A stretch of 64,000 nt of DNA, from assembly GCA_963729215.1 (NCBI GenBank), contig CAVSND010000023.1, positions 62,001 through 126,000 of the forward strand. The letters are read 5' to 3'. Positions within the stretch are counted from its first letter, which is position 1. Every line of letters starts with the position of its first letter. Shown here piece after piece: positions 33,458 to 42,957 of this stretch. The notes beneath the pieces were generated by a model, which saw nothing but the letters and a program-made list of their open reading frames with translations, was not told the origin of the DNA and made no database searches. This stretch comes from CAVQJU01 sp963729215. Its GTDB lineage: Bacteria > Acidobacteriota > Vicinamibacteria > Vicinamibacterales > CAVVIG01. Made by a program: the position numbers and the translations under genes.

Positions 33458-34993
33458 TTGGCGCCGAGCTTCTCGAGCAGCGCAATCGTCCCGGGCTTGC
33501 GCTCGGCGCCCACGGCCGCGAGAAAGACGCCTTCGGCCCACCGCACCGGCGTGCGGCCCTCGCGATCCTTGACGTCGAGGCGCGCGCCTTTGGACACGAG
33601 GTACTCGATGATGTCGTTCGATCCCCGGTTGGCGGCGCCAAGCAGCGGGGTGAGACCCATCGAGTTGGACGCGTTGACGTCGGCCCCGAGATCGACGCAC
33701 ATCTTCACGGCGTCCAGGACGGCCTGCGGCGATTCGGTGTACGTCTGCTGCACGACCCAGTTGACGCCTGCTGCGGCCATCAGCGGCGTCGTGCCGGCGG
33801 GCGTCGCGAGATTCGGATCGGCGCCGTACTTCAGCAGCAGGCGCATGAGCGTCGTGTCGCCCGAGAGCGCGGCGCGGAGAAACGGCGTCTGGCCGGTGAA
33901 ATCGACCCACGAGACGTCGCCGAGCGCGTACAGCCAACGGCGGCTCGGCGGCACCTCGCGCGTCCTGGCGTTGACGCCGGCGCCCGCGTCGAGCAGTTCG
34001 TGGATGAACACTAGGATGGGCGCGCGGTCGACGAAGTTATCGGTCGGCGTGTCCTGGTCCTTGTTATTCATGTCGAGGTTGCGGGTACTCGACAGCGGCC
34101 CAGAGCGGCGAACGTCCCCAGAAGTCATCGGCGTCGATGTCCGCGCCGTATTCGACGAGCAGCCGGGCGACGTCGAGGTGGTTGTTGAGCACCGCCATGA
34201 GCAGCGGCCGGATGCCGTTCGCCTCGGCCAGCTCGATGTCCGCCCCAGCCGCGATCAATTTTCGCGCGCCGTCAATCCGGCCATCGCGCGCGGCATACAG
34301 CAGCGGCGTCATGCCGCCCTTCGCCTCGGCCCGCCTCCCGCGATCCGGCAGGCCGCCGCGATTGATGCCGACTCCCTCCGAGCCGCAGCCCGTGCCTTTG
34401 CACGGCTTCACGAACGGCGGCAGCGGTCCCTTTCGCGTCTGCGCGTCGACCGCCGCGTGCTGGCTGATGAGGAAGGCCACGGCGTCGGTTTGGTTCTCGC
34501 GGACCGCGATCATCAGGCTGGTCTGCTGGAACTGCGTGTCGCGCGCGTCGACCTTTGCGCCGGCGTCGACGAGCGCGCGGAGCGCGTCGGAAACACCCGT
34601 GCGCGCCGCGGCCATCAACGCCGGCTCGCCGGCCGAATCGACCGCATTGGGATCCGCGCCGGCCTCGATCAGGAGGCGGATCATCTTCGCGTTGCCGTTG
34701 ATGCAGGCGAGCGCGAGGGCCGTCACGCCGTAGCGATCCGTGGCCGTCACTTTCGCGCCGGCCTTCACGAGCAGGCTGGCGGTGTCGAGGCGGTCGGCGA
34801 AGACGGCGCGATGCAGGGGAGTCGAGCCGTCCACGCCGGACTCGTTGATGTCGGCGCCCTGCCGGATCAGCGAGCGCACCAGCGCCTGGTCGCCGCGCTC
34901 AGCCGCGAGCGCGAGAGCCCCATTGGGCGCAGCGGCGAAAGCGGTCGCCGAGGCGTGGAGAAGAAGGACAGCGAAAAAGCGTCGTGCGAGCAT
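33454..34993 (-). CDS. Secreted ankyrin-repeat protein, frameshifted
   Basis: The signal peptide MLARRFFAVLLLHASATAFAA precedes about nine ankyrin repeats (GSTPLHRAVFADRLDTASLLVKAGAKV, GVTALALACINGNAKMIRLLIEAGADP, GMTPLLYAARDGRIDGARKLIAAGADI, GTTPLMAAAGV and others). One extra C near 34084 splits the gene; removed, it reads WGRSPLWAAVEYRNLDMNNK. Ankyrin stacks mediate protein contacts. Together with the DUF1592 and DUF1552 genes it forms a tightly overlapping three-gene operon, and periplasmic ankyrin proteins are frequent partners of that pair. Confidence 0.85.
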
Positions 34994-35028
34994 GCCTACC
35001 CGGGGAAGGGTAGCATTTTCGGTCAGCT

Positions 35029-35081
35029 GTAGCGTCCGCCTTCAGGCGGACGTTCGCCGGCCGGCTGAAGCCGGCCGCTAC
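35029..35081. repeat. BIME-like pair of GTAG-led hairpins (GC-rich subtype)
   Basis: GTAGCGTCCGCC-TTCA-GGCGGACG is followed by GGCCGGCTGAAGCCGGCC-GCTAC. Both stems recur at 16754-16840 in the same arrangement. It sits upstream of the ankyrin gene start and downstream of the HhH gene. Confidence 0.8.
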
Positions 35082-35083
35082 GC

Positions 35084-35118
35084 CGTGGACCCGTGGACCC
35101 GTGGACCCCGTGGACCGA
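35084..35118. repeat. GTGGACC short-repeat array
   Basis: Four units of CCGTGGACC(C) directly adjoin the hairpin pair. The family also occurs at 4356-4384 and 22130-22232. Confidence 0.65.
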
Positions 35119-35125
35119 ACTTTAT

Positions 35126-35446
35126 CTATTGCTTGGCGATGACGAGATTCTTGATCTTGTCGTACGTGGCGGCCGGGATGATCTTCTTCTTGGTCAAATC
35201 GGTCTTGGCCTTGTACGGCCGCCCGCTGATGATCTTCTGGGCGTAGGCGTCGCCGATGCCAGGCAATGTTTGCAGCTGCTCCTTGGTCGCCGAATTGAGA
35301 TCGAGCAGAGTCGCCGCCTGCGCCGTGGCTGCCGGCGGCTTTGGTTTCGCGGCAGGCGCCGCGGCCTGCGCGAATGTCAGGCTTGCGGTCGCCGCAAGCG
35401 CGATCAACACACCGGCGAACAACCGCGCCAATGATGCTCGTTTCAT
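35126..35446 (-). CDS. Secreted helix-hairpin-helix (ComEA-like) protein
   Basis: A 106-residue protein. The signal peptide MKRASLARLFAGVLIALAAT and an Ala/Pro-rich linker precede a double HhH domain: LLDLNSATKEQLQTLPGIGDAYAQKIISGRPYKAKTDLTKKKIIPAATYDKI. LNxAxxxxLxxLPGIGxxxAxxI is the DNA-binding HhH signature of ComEA. The stand-alone secreted form suggests binding of DNA at the cell surface or in the periplasm, but no other competence gene is near. It ends at a GTGGACC repeat. Confidence 0.85.
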   Translation of the reverse strand: MKRASLARLFAGVLIALAATASLTFAQAAAPAAKPKPPAATAQAATLLDLNSATKEQLQTLPGIGDAYAQKIISGRPYKAKTDLTKKKIIPAATYDKIKNLVIAKQ

Positions 35447-35545
35447 GCTGCCTCCCTTGCGAAAGCGTCAGCAGGATTCTAGACGCGATTGCGCGGGAGC
35501 TCGCGGTTCGTAAGGAAGTCGTTAGCAGAGCCGAACCTCGCTTTC

Positions 35546-37063
35546 TCAGTCAGGCACCAACATCCTGATCATGCCATCCTGCCTCGACGTCAGGAAGATC
35601 TCGCCGTCGCGATCGCGGCCCAGATGCAGATCGGCGCGCGTGGCGGTCGCGCCGTTCGTCGCCTCGACGAGCTCGTGGAACGTGACGTAGGTCCGCTTGC
35701 CCGCCGCATCTTTCGTGTAGAGCTGCACCTCTTCAATCGGCGCCACGGTCTGCGGAATGCCATCGTCGGCCTTCTTCATCGCGGCGAGATCGGCGACGAA
35801 GACGCGGCCGCGGACGACGTCGCCGAAGACGAATTTGCCGCGCAGCGCCGCAATCTTGCCGTAGTAGGCAAATCCGCCGGCGACCGCCTGACCCTCGTTG
35901 TGATCGTACATGGCGACGGGATACGTGAACTCGTCCTTCACGCGCCCGTCCAGGACCTCCGCAGGCAGCGCGAAGAGCTGATCGAGCGCGCCGCCCGGCC
36001 TGAAGATGCCGTTCTCCCAGATGCCCTCGCGCTTCATCCACCCGTAATTCCTCCCCTCGTGGATGATGTTGATCTCCTCGACGTTGTTCATCCCGATATC
36101 CGACCCGAACATCGTCCCGTCCATGAGATCCCAGGACAGGCGATGCGTGTTACGGAATCCGTAGGCGTAGATCTCTCCGAAGGTTTTCGGATCGCCATCG
36201 GCGGCGAACTTGTTGATCGCCGGAATGGTGTAGTCGCCGAGGCCCTTCGTGCCACCGGACACCGACGGGCTGCGCGGATCGATGCGCAGGACCGCGCTGA
36301 TGAGCGTGTCGAGGCGCTGCGTCTGCTTCGGGTTGTTCGCGTTGGGGCCGCCGCCGTTGCTGAACCCGAGATCGCTGCCGCTCGTATAGAGCAGCCCGTA
36401 GTCGGGCGAGCCGGGCTTCGCGGTCGGGTTGAACTCGACGTCGCCGAATGGGTGCGTCAGCGTTGTGACGATCTGGCCGACGCGCAGCAACTCGCGCTTT
36501 GTTCCCTCGAACGTGTTCGCGGCGGGGTTTGTCGCGTGCCACTCCGTGATGATGTTGTGGAAGTTGACGTCCGCCGCAGTGAACCCCGGCGGGATGAAGT
36601 TCGGCGCGGCGGGGTTGCCCGCCGCCTTTTCGCTGTGCACGGTGTAGAACAGCCCGTTGCGGACGAACTCGGGGTGAAAGGCAAACCCGATGAAGCCGCT
36701 CTCGAGCCGGTTGTAGACGGCGAGCGGGAAGAAGCTGCCGATGTTCGCGTACTGGGTCGGCTGATTGTTGCGATCGAGCAGGTACAGGATCCCGCGCGAG
36801 TCGTTGGCGAACCGCCGGCCGTCCGGCGCATCGCGGATGAAGCTGACGCGTGCCCAGCCGGCGGGCGTCACGTCCTGATCGGCCGGACGCATCTTGCGGG
36901 TGTCCGGCAAACGCACGACCTCTTTCACACCAACGGTCAGCCCGCGTTTGACGATGGGCGCCGGGATCGGATTGGTGATCGGCGCGGCGTTCTGTGCCTG
37001 AATAGCAATCGCGGCACAGAGTGCAGTCGCCGCAGGCAGAAGAAAGCGAAATGTGTTACGCAC
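35546..37063 (-). CDS. PQQ-dependent sugar dehydrogenase-type (GSDH) quinoprotein
   Basis: About 505 residues. The GTG start at 37063 has TGGAGG at good spacing and gives the signal peptide RNTFRFLLPAATALCAAIAI. The rest is a six-bladed glucose/sorbosone dehydrogenase propeller: ESGFIGFAFHPEF, THPFGDVEFNPTA, YGLLYTSGSDLGFSN, AVLRIDPRS, EIYAYGFRNTHRLSWD, SDIGMNNVEEINIIHEGRNYGW and MYDHNEGQAVAGGFAYYG. The conserved RNTHR and HNEG residues bind PQQ or form the active site in the family. It oxidises aldose-type sugars in the periplasm; the real substrate is unknown. Confidence 0.8.
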   Translation of the reverse strand: MRNTFRFLLPAATALCAAIAIQAQNAAPITNPIPAPIVKRGLTVGVKEVVRLPDTRKMRPADQDVTPAGWARVSFIRDAPDGRRFANDSRGILYLLDRNNQPTQYANIGSFFPLAVYNRLESGFIGFAFHPEFVRNGLFYTVHSEKAAGNPAAPNFIPPGFTAADVNFHNIITEWHATNPAANTFEGTKRELLRVGQIVTTLTHPFGDVEFNPTAKPGSPDYGLLYTSGSDLGFSNGGGPNANNPKQTQRLDTLISAVLRIDPRSPSVSGGTKGLGDYTIPAINKFAADGDPKTFGEIYAYGFRNTHRLSWDLMDGTMFGSDIGMNNVEEINIIHEGRNYGWMKREGIWENGIFRPGGALDQLFALPAEVLDGRVKDEFTYPVAMYDHNEGQAVAGGFAYYGKIAALRGKFVFGDVVRGRVFVADLAAMKKADDGIPQTVAPIEEVQLYTKDAAGKRTYVTFHELVEATNGATATRADLHLGRDRDGEIFLTSRQDGMIRMLVPD

Positions 37064-37075
37064 GTGTGCCTCCAG

Positions 37076-37110
37076 GTCGTGGCTCGTTACTCGTGGCTCG
37101 TTACTCGAAT
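37076..37110. repeat. CTCGTGG/CTCGTTA short-repeat array
   Basis: GTCGTGGCTCGTTACTCGTG is repeated in the short gap between the MBL gene and the sugar dehydrogenase gene. CACGAGC family, reverse orientation. Confidence 0.65.
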
Positions 37111-37125
37111 TCCACACAGCCACAG

Positions 37126-38650
37126 TTACTTCATCGCTGCGATCGCTTTTTCCAGTTCCGCGAAGGGCGCGGTGCCGCCGTGTCCGCCAGCGTTGATGGC
37201 GGGCTTGAGGTTCAGCATGCGGATCGATTCCAGGAGCTGTTTCGCGGGCGGATTGCCCGTGCCGCCCGTGCCGGGGAACCAGAGGTCGCTCTGGAACAGC
37301 ACCTTCGGGCCCGTGACGTAGGCGAGCACCATGGGATCGGCGTGGGGCGATCCGGTAAACGCGTACAGCTCCAGCGTCTGCCTGCCGTCGGTGATGGTCT
37401 TCCTGCCCTCGTACACGTCGATGGCGCCGACCTTCTCTCCCGCGCTGCGTTTGCGTTCGAGCTCGTCCACCGGGTGCGTGTGGTGCGAGTCGAGGATCGT
37501 GCGCAGCGGCACCTCGTGGCCCTTCTCGACGAGGATCGTGGCGCCGGCGGCGGCGAGGCCTCGCACGCCGCCGATGTGGTCGGAGTGGTGATGCGTGACC
37601 GCCACGTACCGGATCGGCTTGTCCGGGAACTGCGCCTTCAGGACGCGGACGAGCGTGGCGCTCTGTGCGTCGGTGTAAGGCGCCTCAATGACCGTGAGCC
37701 CGCTCGGGAATTCCACGACCAGGCTGTTGTGCGAGTACGCGCGGGCGAAGTAGACGCCGTCGGCCATTTTCTCCAGCGTGATCGGTGAGAACTCGCCGGC
37801 GGCGATGGCCTCGTCTGCCTGCTTCGACGCCGCCTCAGGAATTTCGAATTCCTTCTCGACCGCCGGGTCGTTGACGACGGCGGATGCGAACGTCACGCGT
37901 CGCGTAGTTCTTGCCGCCCTTCATGATCGCGACGGTGTGGGGCAGCGTGACGCCGTCCACTGTCTTGAAGTTGTCGAAGATGTATTGCGCGGGCACGTCG
38001 CCGGCCAGCGCCTCGGTGTCGGTGGTTTCCACGCCGATCAGGAACTTGCGCTGCGGATCGAAGTAGAGGGAGAGCTCGTCGCCAGCCGCGGTCTTGACCA
38101 CCGTGTGTTTCGCCATGACGTAGTTGAACGTCTTGTCGTCCACGGGTGCCGTATCGGATGCAGAATCTGCCGCGGCCAGGAGCATGGCGATCGGATTTCG
38201 GCGAAGCGTCATCACGGGCGTGTTCTGCGTGCCCCAGCTGAAGAGACCGCCTGGGGACGTCGCGACGACCGGCCGCGGGTCCACGTACTCGATGCCGACG
38301 GCCTTGCCGCCGCGCGTGGTGAGCACCTCGTGGCGGTGCTGCTTGAAGCCGTCGTTGTCGATCTCGTAGTTCATCGACGCCCGCCCGCCGGCCAGATCGA
38401 CGATCTCGACGACGTTGGCCAGCGTGCCGGGCTTCTCGGCGTCGCCGACGTGCTGCGATTCCTGCAGCTGCTCGCGGGTGCCGATGCCGCCCTTCATCGT
38501 GATCGTCTTGACCGCCCGGAGCTTCTCGGCGCCCATCGCCGTCACGGCGTCCTGGACGAGGCTTTTGGCGGTGGGCGGCTTCGCGCAGGCGGCGGCCGTC
38601 AGCGCGGCCGCGGCCACCAGAACCGCCGCGGGTATCGATCGAGTCTTCAT
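37126..38650 (-). CDS. Lipoprotein MBL-fold hydrolase with N-terminal LolA-like domain, frameshifted
   Basis: The signal and lipobox LTAAAC (from MKTRSIPAAVLVAAAALTAAAC) are followed by a beta-rich domain (about 25-250: TAKSLVQDAVTAMGAEKLRAVKTI, QRKFLIGVETTDTEA, VPAQYIFDNFKTVDGVTLPHT) resembling the outer-membrane lipoprotein-sorting fold. One extra base near 37899 must be removed to pass into the MBL domain (VYFARAYSHNSLVVEF, VTHHHSDHIGG, FTGSPHADPMVLAY, VLFQSDLWFPG). THHHSDH is the metal site. The two-domain form is known in Acidobacteriota; the substrate is unknown. Confidence 0.75.
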
Positions 38651-38757
38651 GGCATCAGCTCCTGCGATGGCCCACGCCGTTCTGCCTTTACAGCCCCCCG
38701 GGCCGGGCGTAGTATGCCGCAGTTGAGACGCTCGGGTGACCTGAGGAGGTTCCTCCA

Positions 38758-39237
38758 ATGAGCTCTGCCAGACCGACGCTGAAGAACACGTTGAAGAAGA
38801 GTCTGATGAAGACGTCCCTGGGAGCGGCGCTGGCCTGTGCTGGCCTGCTCGTATCGGGCGCGGCCGTCAGCGCCCACCATTCGTTTGCCGCCGAGTACGA
38901 CGCGGCCAAGCCGATCACGCTCAAGGGCGTGGTGTCCAAGATCGAATGGACCAACCCGCACGCGCGCTTTTACATCGAGGTGAAGGACGAAACCGGCACG
39001 TTCACCTGGAACCTCGAGCTGGCGAGCCCGAACGTGTTGTCGCGCAACGGCTGGACGCGCAAGACGCTCAATATCGGCGATGAGATCACGGTCCAGGGTG
39101 CCATGGCGAAGGACGGGTCGAAGATGGCGAACGCCCGCATCGTGACGCTGGCGAACGGGAAGCGCGTCTTCGCGGGATCGTCCGCCGATGGCGAAGGACC
39201 CGCGGCGACGGCTGCGACGCCCGCCACAGGAAAGTGA
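38758..39237 (+). CDS. DUF6152-family secreted protein
   Basis: A 159-residue protein. The signal peptide (LGAALACAGLLVSGAAVSAHH) is followed by the small beta-barrel core HHSFAAEYDAAKPITLKGVVSKIEWTNPHARFYIEVKDE, then GDEITVQGAMAKDGSKMANARIV. The HHSFAAEYD...VxxxxWxNPHxxxxxxV signature defines this family, an OB-like fold possibly binding copper or a small ligand through the HH. ATG 38758 has GAGGAGG 8 bases upstream. It is divergent from the MBL gene and followed co-directionally by three more secreted-protein genes. Confidence 0.85.
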   Translation: MSSARPTLKNTLKKSLMKTSLGAALACAGLLVSGAAVSAHHSFAAEYDAAKPITLKGVVSKIEWTNPHARFYIEVKDETGTFTWNLELASPNVLSRNGWTRKTLNIGDEITVQGAMAKDGSKMANARIVTLANGKRVFAGSSADGEGPAATAATPATGK

Positions 39238-39244
39238 CGGCCGA

Positions 39245-39302
39245 AACGTCAAGAGTTCAAAGTTCAAAGTCGAGAAGTTAACTTTCGAAGTTTGAAGTTG
39301 AT
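39245..39302. repeat. AGTTCAAAGTT short-repeat tract
   Basis: AGAGTTCAAAGTTCAAAGTC is followed by its rough inverse CTTTCGAAGTTTGAAGTT. It is AT-rich against a GC-rich background and lies between two co-directional genes. Confidence 0.55.
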
Positions 39303-39320
39303 AAGTAAGGACGGGGAGCC

Positions 39321-40109
39321 ATGAGCGTGCGCAGACGAATGTTCATCGGCGTGGCACTGGCGGCGCTGGCCGTGCCCGCCTTGCTCGCGCAAACGCCGAG
39401 CCCGACTTCCGCTGCCGGCAGCGGCGGATTGAACACCGGGCGCGGACGCGGCGCGCCGCCGCCTTCCGGCCCGGCGCCGAAGCTGGCCAACGGCCACCCG
39501 GATTTCTCCGGCGTCTGGCAGGGCGGCGGTCCGGTCGGCGACCTCGCGCAGGGGATGCCGAAGGGCGAGGAGATTCCGCTGAACGAGGAAGGCAAGCGCG
39601 TCATGGCGGCGCGGCAGTCGAAAGACGATCCCGAAGCCAATTGCCTGCCGACGGGCGTTCCGCGCACGGCGCCATATCCCTGGCGCCTGCTGCAGACGCC
39701 GACGCACGTCTTCATCCTGTTCGAAGGCAACATCCACAGCTACCGCCAGATCTTCGTCGACGGCCGCAAGCACCCGGACGATCCCGATCCGACCTGGTAC
39801 GGCCACTCGGTCGGCCACTACGAAGGCGACACGCTGGTCGTGGACACAATCGGGTTCAACGACAAGTTCTGGTTCGACTTCCGCGGCCACCCGCACAGCG
39901 AGAAGCTGCACACCGTCGAGCGGTACACGCGCAAAGACATGGGCTCGATCGTGGTCCAGACGACGATCACCGACCCGGTGTACTACACGAAGCCGTTCAC
40001 CATCACGTTCACCGGGCGCCTGCGCCCCGGCGAAGAGCTGATGGAATACATCTGCCAGGAAAACGAGCAGGACGCGGTCCACATCAAGGGACCGGCGGGG
40101 ACGCCATAG
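39321..40109 (+). CDS. Secreted acidobacterial family protein (NGHPDFSGVW type)
   Basis: A 262-residue protein. The twin-Arg-like start MSVRRRMFIGVALAALAVPALLAQ precedes the family signature LANGHPDFSGVWQGGG. Later landmarks are CLPTGVPRTAPYPWRLLQT, HVFILFEGNIHSYRQIFVDGR, VGHYEGDTLVVDTIGFNDK, LHTVERYTRKDMGSIVVQTTI and DPVYYTKPFTITF. It is a paralog of the protein at 22233. This family is abundant in Vicinamibacteria and biochemically unknown. Its last bases adjoin an AACGTARAACG array. Confidence 0.75.
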   Translation: MSVRRRMFIGVALAALAVPALLAQTPSPTSAAGSGGLNTGRGRGAPPPSGPAPKLANGHPDFSGVWQGGGPVGDLAQGMPKGEEIPLNEEGKRVMAARQSKDDPEANCLPTGVPRTAPYPWRLLQTPTHVFILFEGNIHSYRQIFVDGRKHPDDPDPTWYGHSVGHYEGDTLVVDTIGFNDKFWFDFRGHPHSEKLHTVERYTRKDMGSIVVQTTITDPVYYTKPFTITFTGRLRPGEELMEYICQENEQDAVHIKGPAGTP

Positions 40110-40200
40110 AAAAACGCAAAACGTAGAACGTAAAACGTAGAACGTCGGGAAAACGAGCCACGAGCCACGAGCCACGAGCCACGAGCCACGAGAGAACGGG
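40108..40200. repeat. Composite array: AACGTARAACG units then five CACGAGC units
   Basis: AAAACGCAAAACGTAGAACG and variants are followed by five nearly perfect copies of GAGCCAC. It is the clearest example of the two families joined in this order, as at 2961-3034. Confidence 0.8.
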
Positions 40201-40207
40201 AGTGCGT

Positions 40208-41492
40208 ATGAATCTCCGGCTTCGCACGGTGTCGGTCCTGGCGGTCGTGCTGTTTGTCTCCCTTTTCGTTCTGCGGCCGGCGGCCGAGACGACGGTTGCG
40301 AAGCCTGAAGACGTTGGTCTTTCGAGCGAGCGACTGGGGCGCATCACGGAGATGATGAAGCGCCACATCGCGGCCGGGGAGATCAGCGGCGGCGTGACGC
40401 TGGTGGCACGGCACGGGAAGATCGCGCACTTCGAGGCGACGGGCGTCACCGACATCGAATCGAAGAAGCCGATGACGAAGGACGCGGTGTTCCGCATCGC
40501 GTCGATGACGAAGCCGGTGACCGGCGTCGCGATCATGATGATGATGGAGGAGGGGAAGCTCCGCATCACGGATCCGGTCTCGAAGTACATCCCGAGCTTC
40601 AAGGATCTCAAGGTCGCCGTCGCGCAGCCGCGCGTGGGACCGCCGCCCGGCGCCGGCGACGAACCGGCCGGCCCGCCGAAGTTCTACACCGTTCCCGCCG
40701 AGCGCGAGATCACGATCCGCGACCTGCTGACGCACACGTCCGGTCTCGCGAGCGGGCCGATGAGCAACTCCGACATCCGCCGCCCCGAGATCGTGCGCAA
40801 GCCCACGGACACGCTCGCGGACTACGTGCCGCGGCTTGGCAAGAGCGCGCTCGAGTTCCAGCCGGGCACGCGCTGGTCCTACAGCCCCCAGGCCGGCTTC
40901 GACACCCTGGGCCGCATCGTCGAGATCACGTCTGGGCCAGCCGTTCGATCAGTTCCTGCGGCAGCGCGTGTTCGAGCCGCTCGGGATCAAGGAAGCGGCC
41001 TTCTATCCCACCGAGACGCTCGAGCCGCGGATGGTCACGGCATACCAGATCGGCCCGAAGGGCACGATGGTGAAGAACGCGAACTCGGGCGGGATGCAGA
41101 GCCGCGTGTACTTCATGGGATCGGGCGGCCTCATCACGACGGCCGAGGAGTACTCGAAGTTCGCGCAGATGCTCGTCAACGGCGGCGAGTTGAACGGCAA
41201 GCGGCTGCTCAGCCCGCGGACCGTCGCGTATATGTCCTCAGTCCATGCGCCTGATACGCTGCAGGGCCGGATTCCCGGCGAAGGCTTCGGGTTGAGTGTT
41301 CGCGTTGTCCACAGCGCCGTGGCCAGCGGCTCGCGCGTGTCCGACGGCAGCTTCGGCTGGAGCGGCGCCTACGGCACGCACTTCTGGGTCGACCAGAAGG
41401 AAGACCTCATCGCGGTTCTCATGATTCAAACGCCGGTGCGCGACATGCGGCCGGAGTTCGAGAACGCCGTGATGCAAGCGATCGTCAAATAG
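40208..41492 (+). CDS. Serine hydrolase of the beta-lactamase/class C PBP-like family, frameshifted
   Basis: About 427 residues. The signal region RLRTVSVLAVVLFVSLFVL precedes the SxxK motif in FRIASMTKPVTGVAI, a Tyr motif in RWSYSPQAGFDTLG, and HTSGL in LLTHTSGLASG. One extra base near 40935 breaks the frame; after it come ITSGQPFDQFLRQRVFEPLG, MGSGGLITTAEEYSKFAQML, and a late FGWSGAYGTHFWVD, where the KTG-like triad would be (SGAYG). This is typical of secreted esterase/peptidase-type members rather than antibiotic-resistance enzymes. ATG 40208 follows a GGGAG site. Confidence 0.85.
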
Positions 41493-41561
41493 CATCTGGT
41501 CATCCAGGCCCCCCGTTAGTTTTCGCGCTCCCGGTCGTTAATACCCGGCGAAGGAGTCACT

Positions 41562-42861
41562 ATGAGAAAACTCGTCCAGGCCATTCTGCTCGTCCCCATT
41601 GCCCTCGCCGTCCTCCTGCCTGCTGCAGCGCGGGCGGACGAGGTCACCGACTGGAACCAGATATTCTTCCGCGCCGCGCTCATCGGCGGCTCAACGCCGC
41701 TGGTGGTCACCCGCCAGGCGGCCATCGTCCAGGCGTCGGTTTTCGATGCCGTCAACGGCATCGCCCGCCGCTACACTCCCATTCATGTCGCCCCTGCCGG
41801 ACCCGCCGGGGCCTCAAAGGACGCGGCAGCCGCTCAGGCGGCCTACACAGCGCTGGTGGCGCTGTTCCCGACCCAGAAGGCCACGTTCGATGCGAGGCTC
41901 GCTGTCTCGATGGAGGAAATCGGCAAGCACGCGAGCAGCGCCTCGTCGCGGCCGGCGTCGCATGGGGAACAACCGTCGCCAACGCAATCCTGGGCGTGGC
42001 GAAACACCGACGGCTTTACGCCGGCGCCGCCTCCATACCTGGGAGGGACCGCTGTTGGGCAGTGGCGTCCGACTCCGCCCGCGTTCGCACCGGGCGCCGG
42101 GCCGCAGTTTGCGACGATGGTTCCGTGGACCATCATCGCGCCCGATCAATTCCGTCCCGCCGGTCCCCGGCATTGGGCAGCGCCCGCTATACCAAGGATT
42201 TCATCGAAACAAAGATGATGGGCAGCATCTCGAGCACGACGCGCACGTCCGACCAGACCGTGGCTTCCTGGTTCTGGGCGGCCGGCAGCGCCAGCTACGA
42301 CTGGAACACGGTGGCGATGTCCCTCGTCGACCGCGGAGATGACGACGGCGATCACGACTGGGATCGCGACGGGCATTCGCGGCACCACTCCTCGACGCTC
42401 GAGAACGCACGCCTGTTCGCTCAGTTGAACCTGGCCATCGCGGACGCGGCGATCGGGTGCTGGGACGCGAAGTATCACTTCGTCTTCTGGCGGCCGGTCA
42501 CGGCGATCCCCCTGGCCGACACCGATGGAAATCCCGCGACCGAGCGCCGATCGCAGCGTGGATGCCGTTGTTTGCGACGCCGGCGCATCCGGAATATCCA
42601 TCCGGCCATTCGTGCATCAGCGGCGCCGCTGGCGCCGTGCTGGCGGATCAATTCGGAGAACATTCGCACTTCACCGTGACGAGTGACCTGATGCCCGGCG
42701 TCGAGCGTTCGTTCAGGAGCTTTACGTCAGCGCTGAACGAAGTGAAGAACGCGCGCATCTTCGCCGGCATTCACTTCCGCTCGGCGACAGACGATGGGAC
42801 GGCACTCGGCGCATCGGTCGCAAGCTACGTGCTCGAGAACGCCATGCAGCGCGTCCCGTAG
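41562..42861 (+). CDS. Vanadium-dependent haloperoxidase-like (PAP2) secreted protein, frameshifted
   Basis: The signal peptide is MRKLVQAILLVPIALAVLLP...ARA. Read with four corrections (about 41925, 41993, 42167, 42543) it shows TDWNQIFFRAALIGG, RQAAIVQASVFDAVNGI, AWRNTDGFTPAPPPYLGG, RYTKDFIETKMMGS, then the vanadate/phosphate site in three parts: KYHFVFWRPVTAIP, PEYPSGHSCISGAAG and FAGIHFRSATDDG. These match the K-x6-RP, PSGH and SRxxxxxH-type motifs of the PAP2/VHPO superfamily. Peroxidase or phosphatase activity cannot be told apart by sequence. An Asp/His-rich loop (DRGDDDGDHDWDRDGHSRHH) may bind metal. Confidence 0.75.
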
Positions 42862-42865
42862 GTCG

Positions 42866-42955
42866 AATCTAGTCATCTGGTTATTTGGTCATCTGGTCAT
42901 TTCTGATCTATTGATCGGCAATGACCAGATGACTAGATGACTAAATGACCAGATT
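42866..42955. terminator. 36-bp inverted repeat between convergent genes, probable bidirectional terminator
   Basis: The left arm 42866-42901 and right arm 42920-42955 match at 30 of 36 positions; four of the six differences still pair as G-U. The arms are built from CATCTGGT/CATTTGGT units (TAGTCATCTGG and variants). It is AT-rich, and the loop is 18 bases. Genes end 5 bases to the left and 2 bases to the right. Confidence 0.7.
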
Positions 42956-42957
42956 CG

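Noticed and set aside
40208..41492. Antibiotic-resistance beta-lactamase
   Set aside because: SxxK is present, but the sequence fits the broad serine-hydrolase (esterase/peptidase) group and no class C signature context is seen.
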